From: Nannocystis exedens
GTDB lineage: Bacteria > Myxococcota_A > Polyangia > Nannocystales > Nannocystaceae
DNA: 64,000 nt
Direction of reading: 5' to 3'
Assembly (NCBI RefSeq): GCF_002343915.1
Contig: NZ_NETK01000001.1
Coordinates: 3,110,001-3,174,000, forward strand
This document shows, in pieces, positions 60,368-64,000 of the stretch. The notes under the pieces were generated by a model. The model made no database searches, was not told the origin of the DNA, and worked only from the letters and a program-made list of their open reading frames with translations. The position numbers and the translations under genes are program-made. Positions within the stretch are counted from its first letter, which is position 1, and the number at the start of each line of letters is the position of its first letter.

Positions 60368-61444
60368 TCAGCCGCCGAGCACCCGCTCGAAGAACCACCA
60401 CAGCCCCGCGAGCACGATCGCCCCCGAGATCCACTTCGCCCCGTGCAGCCGGCGGTACGGCTCCCAGCGCCCCAGCGCCAGCAACACCGGCAGCACCAGC
60501 GCCAGCACCGCGAGCTGTCCGGCCTCGACCCCGAGGTTGAACAGCAGCAGCGCCGGTCCGACCTCGCCGGCCGGCAGCCCGAGCTCGGCCAGCACCCCGG
60601 CGAACCCGAACCCGTGGACGAACCCAAACGGCAGCGTGATCCGCCAGCGCCCGGCCGCGTCGGGGACGAAGAAGTTTTCGACCCCGACGTACGCGATCGA
60701 CAGCGCGATGGCCGGCTCGACCCAAGCCCCGCTCGGCGTCCAGATCCCCAGCGTCGCCAGCGCGAGGCTCAGCGAGTGGCCGAGCGTGAACGCCGTGATC
60801 ACCGCCACCAGCGAGCGCAGGCGGCCGCCGACCACCACCAGCCCGAGCAGGAACACCAGGTGGTCGGTCCCGATCAGGATGTGCTCGACCCCGAGCTCGA
60901 AGTACGCCGACACCGGCCGCGCCGGCGCCTCGCCCCTGTCGCCCTCGACCGCGACCGTCGCCGCCGGCGCGCGCGCCTGCAGCACCGGCTCGGCGAAGAT
61001 GTCCTCGGGGCCAGCTCCGGGCCGCTGGAACTGCGCCAGGTGCCGGTGCCCGGGCGACAGCCGGTCGAACAGCGACCACGTCAGCGTCAGCGCCGTGGTC
61101 GCGCGCGGGCACTCGAAGCGCAGCGCCAGCGAGGCCCCGTCCTCCTCCGTCAGCCACGCCCGCGTCGCCGCCCCGACGCACGGCTCGCCCCCGGCCGCCA
61201 GCCCGACCCCCGCGACCACCGGCCCCAGCGCCGCGCCGTCGGCCGCCAGCTCGCCCTCGCTCAGCGTCCCGTCGCCGTCGGCGTCGAGCCCCGGCGCCAG
61301 CGCCCGCAGCTCGCCGCGCGCGAACGTCAGCTCGACTGCGACCGCCGCCCCGTCGACGGTGTACACCCCGCGCGACAGCCCGACCTGGTGGGCCCCGGCG
61401 ATCCCCGGAACGACCAGCACCAGGAGACATGCCCCGATAACCAT
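60368..61444 (-). CDS. HupE/UreJ_2-family membrane protein
   Basis: A 358-residue membrane protein. A signal peptide (CLLVLVVPGIAGAHQ) precedes an exported domain (~20-170) with an EF-hand-like loop DADGDGTLSEGEL, so calcium binding is likely. The C-terminal half is the HupE/UreJ_2 membrane domain: LGVEHILIGTDHLVFLLGLV, TAFTLGHSLSLALATL, LPFGFVHGFGFAGVLAELGL with conserved His. Relatives of HupE/UreJ move nickel or other metals; the substrate here is unknown. Palindromes cover the start codon region (61426-61461). ATG 61444 is supported by the signal peptide. Confidence 0.8.
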   Translation of the reverse strand: MVIGACLLVLVVPGIAGAHQVGLSRGVYTVDGAAVAVELTFARGELRALAPGLDADGDGTLSEGELAADGAALGPVVAGVGLAAGGEPCVGAATRAWLTEEDGASLALRFECPRATTALTLTWSLFDRLSPGHRHLAQFQRPGAGPEDIFAEPVLQARAPAATVAVEGDRGEAPARPVSAYFELGVEHILIGTDHLVFLLGLVVVGGRLRSLVAVITAFTLGHSLSLALATLGIWTPSGAWVEPAIALSIAYVGVENFFVPDAAGRWRITLPFGFVHGFGFAGVLAELGLPAGEVGPALLLFNLGVEAGQLAVLALVLPVLLALGRWEPYRRLHGAKWISGAIVLAGLWWFFERVLGG

Positions 61445-61485
61445 GTCCCTAGCAACATGTCTGGAGAGGCCTGTCCTCTCGAACA
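61426..61485. repeat. Three interlocking palindromes over the HupE-like start codon
   Basis: Two 22-bp units share an arm: 61426-61447 (degenerate left) and 61440-61461 (core TGTCCCTAGCAACA); a third core is at 61472-61485 (TGTCCTCTCGAACA). The ATG of the minus-strand gene (61442-61444) falls inside the shared arm. Confidence 0.6.
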
Positions 61486-61567
61486 CCTTGTTGTCGCAGG
61501 GCGCGGCCGTGAGCACGTCCGGCGAGGATAACCCGAACGACCCGGGCCTGTCTCGCGCCGTCGGCGC

Positions 61568-61957
61568 TCAGCCGATGTTCCCGCGCGGGTCGATGTACAG
61601 GTCCGCCCGCGCCCGCGAGCCCGACGGCAGCACGAACCGCGCCTCCTCGCGCTCGTACAGCGCGGCGATCGTGTACTCGCCCGGCGGCAGCCCGCGGATG
61701 ACGTAGACCCCGCGCGCGTCGCTGACGCCGATCCGCTCCTCGGGCAGACAGGAGCAGCGCAGGTACACGATGCGGTCCAGCACCGGCTCGTTCGTCCGCA
61801 TGTCCCTCACCACCCCGAGCACCACCCCGCCACTGGCCTCCGAGGCGCCCGGCTCGACCGTGATCGCCATCCGCGGCCGCGGCCCCGTCACCCCGGCGGC
61901 CACGCAGGCCGCCAGCGCGAAGCCGACGAAGCCCAGAGCACTCGCGCGCGCCGACAT
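61568..61957 (-). CDS. Lipoprotein with carboxypeptidase-regulatory-like domain
   Basis: A 129-residue lipoprotein: signal FVGFALAACVAAG, then a carboxypeptidase-regulatory-like beta domain (VLGVVRDMRTNEPVLDRIVY, GVYVIRGLPPGEYTIAALYE). The Cys pair CSCLPEE may form a disulfide. Such domains bind sugars or serve as structural modules. Gene in the same direction as the HupE-like gene, ~120 bp upstream of it; possibly one unit. Confidence 0.65.
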   Translation of the reverse strand: MSARASALGFVGFALAACVAAGVTGPRPRMAITVEPGASEASGGVVLGVVRDMRTNEPVLDRIVYLRCSCLPEERIGVSDARGVYVIRGLPPGEYTIAALYEREEARFVLPSGSRARADLYIDPRGNIG

Positions 61958-62135
61958 GCGGTCAGCCTCGCCGAAGACCGGCCCGCCGTCACCGGACGCG
62001 CCGCGGACCCGCGCCGATGAGCCGATGATTAAAAAAGCTTCGAGGCCGGGTGACGACCTGAAGCAGCGAACCCGAGCGGGCCGAGGGGATACGTCGCGTG
62101 TGGATAGTGTGCGTGGCGCCGGCGCGACTCGGGCG

Positions 62136-63464
62136 TCACGGTCCCGCCGGGGTAGTCGCCGGTCGGCGCCGACCCGTCACGGCGCGCCGCACAATTTTTT
62201 CCTTCTCGCCCTTCCCCGGCGGCTCGTCGGCCCGCCCCGCCCCGGGCTCGTCGAAGTCCGGGCCGAACACCTGCGCGCCCTCCTGGCGGATGGCCGCCGC
62301 GATCGCCGGGATGTCGGCCTGGGTGAGCGTGGTGCCCTCGGCGATCGGCAGCGGAAAGTTCTTGGGCAGCCAGGTGCCGAACTCGAACTCGACGGCGGCG
62401 AGCTCGGAGATCTCGCGGTCGCCGAGGCGATGGTCGATGACCAGCGGCAGCGGCGGCGGCTGGCCCTCGCAGGCCCTGCGGACCGCGGGGTCCTGGACCA
62501 GCCAGGCCGGGATCGGCGACTCGGTATGGATATACCGCCGCGTCACCAGCGTGAAGTCGGGCATGCGCTTGCGCGAGTCCCACCACAGCCCGTCGACCGC
62601 CTGCATCGCCGCCCGCGCGCCGTCCCTCGGCAGCGCCCCGAGGCGCCGCAGGGCCTCGCGGATCCACGCCTGCATCGCCACGTCGTACTCCTCGCGCGAG
62701 CGGATCTCGCCGTCGAGGATCAGCCCGGCCGCGAGGTTGATGCCGAGCACGTTCGAGTACACGTCCTCGGGCGAGAACGACGACAGCCGCTCCGACACCC
62801 CCGGCACGCTCTCGAAGCCGTACCACGTGACCACCTCGTGCCACGTCGAAATTTGATAGACCGCCCAGCTCGCCAGCGTCACCGCCGTCTTCCACCGGCC
62901 GTGGCGCTCGAGCAGCCCGGGCGGCAGCGCCTTCACCACCACCCGCCGCTTCGTGCCCTCCTCCGGCCAATCGACGGTCGCCTCGTCCGGCAATCGTCGC
63001 ACCAGCTGCAGCGTCAAGAAGAGCGTGCGGTCGGCCGTGTCGCGCACGTGGGCGATGTCGAGGAAGCCGCCGCGGCAGGTGTACACGAGCCCGTTGCGCT
63101 CGCGCGTCGCGTCGCCCTTGTCGTAGCCGTGCGGCCCGATGTCCTCCGGCCCGCGGATGTTCTCGTTCTTGTACAGCGGCACCGGCACCGGCCCGACCTC
63201 CGCCCGCAGATCCTGGCCGAAAGCGCAGCACGGCCGGAGCTTCTGCGGCGGGTCGAACACCGGCACGCTGGCCGGGTCGAAGTCGGTCGCGACGTCGGCC
63301 GGGTCGTGCATCGCCCGCGCGACCTCGCGGCTGTCGACCACGAGCGGCGCCTTCCAGGTCGGCGCGCAGGCCGAGGCCGCGGCGACGAGCGGTGCCAGCA
63401 ATCGCCAGGCCACGCCGGGCCGGCGCGCTCCTCGTATGTCGGCATTCGCGTGTGCGCTCCGCAC
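62136..63464 (-). CDS. DUF4056-domain lipoprotein
   Basis: A 442-residue lipoprotein. Signal LLAPLVAAASACAPTW (Cys ~33), then the DUF4056 pattern RPCCAFGQDLRAEVGPVPVP, IGPHGYDKGDATRERNGLVY and STWHEVVTWYGFE. The last has the look of a metal or catalytic site. The C-terminal tail (from ~400) is basic and Gly/Pro-rich. The family is periplasmic and of unknown function. GTG 63464 starts it; the next gene is divergent with only 21 bp between, so their promoters must overlap. Confidence 0.75.
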   Translation of the reverse strand: MRSAHANADIRGARRPGVAWRLLAPLVAAASACAPTWKAPLVVDSREVARAMHDPADVATDFDPASVPVFDPPQKLRPCCAFGQDLRAEVGPVPVPLYKNENIRGPEDIGPHGYDKGDATRERNGLVYTCRGGFLDIAHVRDTADRTLFLTLQLVRRLPDEATVDWPEEGTKRRVVVKALPPGLLERHGRWKTAVTLASWAVYQISTWHEVVTWYGFESVPGVSERLSSFSPEDVYSNVLGINLAAGLILDGEIRSREEYDVAMQAWIREALRRLGALPRDGARAAMQAVDGLWWDSRKRMPDFTLVTRRYIHTESPIPAWLVQDPAVRRACEGQPPPLPLVIDHRLGDREISELAAVEFEFGTWLPKNFPLPIAEGTTLTQADIPAIAAAIRQEGAQVFGPDFDEPGAGRADEPPGKGEKEKIVRRAVTGRRRPATTPAGP

Positions 63465-63485
63465 GGTCTATGCTCTGATCGCGAC

Positions 63486-64000
63486 ATGACCGTCCGGCAA
63501 TGCCTGGTGCTCCTCCTCGTCTGCAGCGCGCTCGGCCTGGGCGTCCCGCTGCTGCTGGGCGTCACCTATTCCGCGCGGCTCTCGTCGCACGACACCGGCT
63601 TCTTCGCGGTCCAGGTCGACGACGCGATCGCCGCGACCGAGCTGCCGCGTAGACCGCGCCGCAGCGTCCTGGTGGTGATCGACGGGCTCGGTCACGAGGC
63701 CGCGAAGGCGATGGGCGCGATCGCGCTCCTGCGCGAGCACGGCCAGTGTCGCAAGACCGCCGTCGGCATCCCGTCGATGTCGCGCCCGGTCTACGCCACG
63801 ATCTCCACCGGCCTCGAGCAGGACCGCACCGGCGCCCGCGGCAACGACGACGAGGCGCCGCTGTTCGCCCAGTCGGCGTGGGACCTGGCCCGCGCCGCCG
63901 GCCTGTCGGTCGCCGGCGTCAGCGAGGTGACGTGGTGGCAGCAGCTGTTCCCCGGCGGCTTCACCCGCTTCGAGGTCCTCCCGCTCGAGGCCGACTACTT
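63486..64000 (+). CDS. Phosphodiesterase/alkaline phosphatase superfamily protein, 5' part (cut by window end)
   Basis: First ~171 codons of a gene running off the right edge. An N-terminal membrane segment (QCLVLLLVCSALGLGVPLLL) anchors it; from ~60 the frame reads RSVLVVIDGLGHEAAKAMGA, the metal-binding start of type I phosphodiesterases/nucleotide pyrophosphatases (Asp-Gly). Next GIPSMSRPVYATISTGLEQD carries the usual nucleophile Ser/Thr region. It would cleave phosphoester bonds outside the cytoplasm. Remaining motifs lie beyond the window. Confidence 0.7.
   Translation, partial: MTVRQCLVLLLVCSALGLGVPLLLGVTYSARLSSHDTGFFAVQVDDAIAATELPRRPRRSVLVVIDGLGHEAAKAMGAIALLREHGQCRKTAVGIPSMSRPVYATISTGLEQDRTGARGNDDEAPLFAQSAWDLARAAGLSVAGVSEVTWWQQLFPGGFTRFEVLPLEADY

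Noticed and set aside
57637..60540. A 967-codon plus-strand frame over the AraC and propeller genes
   Set aside because: Out-of-frame reading of the AraC gene and antisense of the next; no coherent protein.

Overview
Organism and character. The window is a very GC-rich piece of bacterial chromosome with a strong third-codon G/C bias, so long open frames appear opposite most genes. Several features point to a predatory or saprophytic Myxococcota, most likely the Nannocystis/Plesiocystis side of the phylum (inference from gene content only). They are Thr/Ser/Gly-rich lipoproteins, DUF4215-type Cys-rich repeats (CGDG...CDDGN...DGDGC), MYXO-CTERM tails on secreted proteins, a eukaryote-like Ser/Thr kinase and many secreted beta-propellers. 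No tRNA, rRNA or cas genes were seen. Layout 1-38 kb: an accessory, decaying zone. It starts inside an MFS permease and holds an alpha/beta hydrolase and an MBL-fold hydrolase. Three complete insertion sequences follow, with readable ends: an IS3-type element (4070-5509, 4-bp duplication GTTC) that splits an AraC-type regulator, an IS21-type element (7291-10571, duplication CGCG) that splits a gene for a ~150-residue protein, and an IS630-type element (21079-22293, TA duplication). Between them lie secreted lipoproteins, a MYXO-CTERM subtilase, and fragments of IS66, IS3, KamA-like, sigma-factor and RND-pump genes. Several otherwise intact genes carry single-base frameshifts. Zinc island, 25.6-34.2 kb: a Fur-family regulator (33719-34159, probably Zur) sits with two COG0523/CobW GTPases, a third COG0523-like protein that has lost its P-loop, a frameshifted FAD-dependent oxidoreductase, a WD40 protein overlapping one GTPase gene, and two His-rich lipoproteins. 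Four 17-bp sites of the form TTGCAA-N5-TTGCAA/T lie at the starts of exactly these transcription units; I read them as the operators of one zinc-limitation regulon. 34-46 kb: an O-methyltransferase, a truncated RND pump gene translationally linked to a TolC-type outer-membrane channel, then a family of three related small exported proteins, a MYXO-CTERM propeller protein, an HdeD-like membrane protein, an IgGFc-binding-type surface protein and a TPR-like protein. 46-64 kb: a CoA-transferase B subunit, a repeat-bearing exported protein, a pentaheme cytochrome c lipoprotein, the Ser/Thr kinase, a PHP-domain lipoprotein, an NHL-repeat protein, an alpha/beta hydrolase, an SDR with a divergent AraC regulator, a propeller lipoprotein, a HupE/UreJ-like protein, a DUF4056 lipoprotein and the start of a phosphodiesterase-like gene. 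Most striking signal. A short palindrome, TGT-N8-ACA with best core TGTCCCCGAGGACA, recurs about 30 times, always with the same 8-base gap. It sits between genes, over a start codon, inside genes, as a ~100-bp-period array (50705-51352) upstream of the kinase, and as the core of a 54-bp in-frame minisatellite (47371-47600). It is nearly absent from the IS-rich and zinc zones. I do not recognise it as a known operator or parS/matS-type site.
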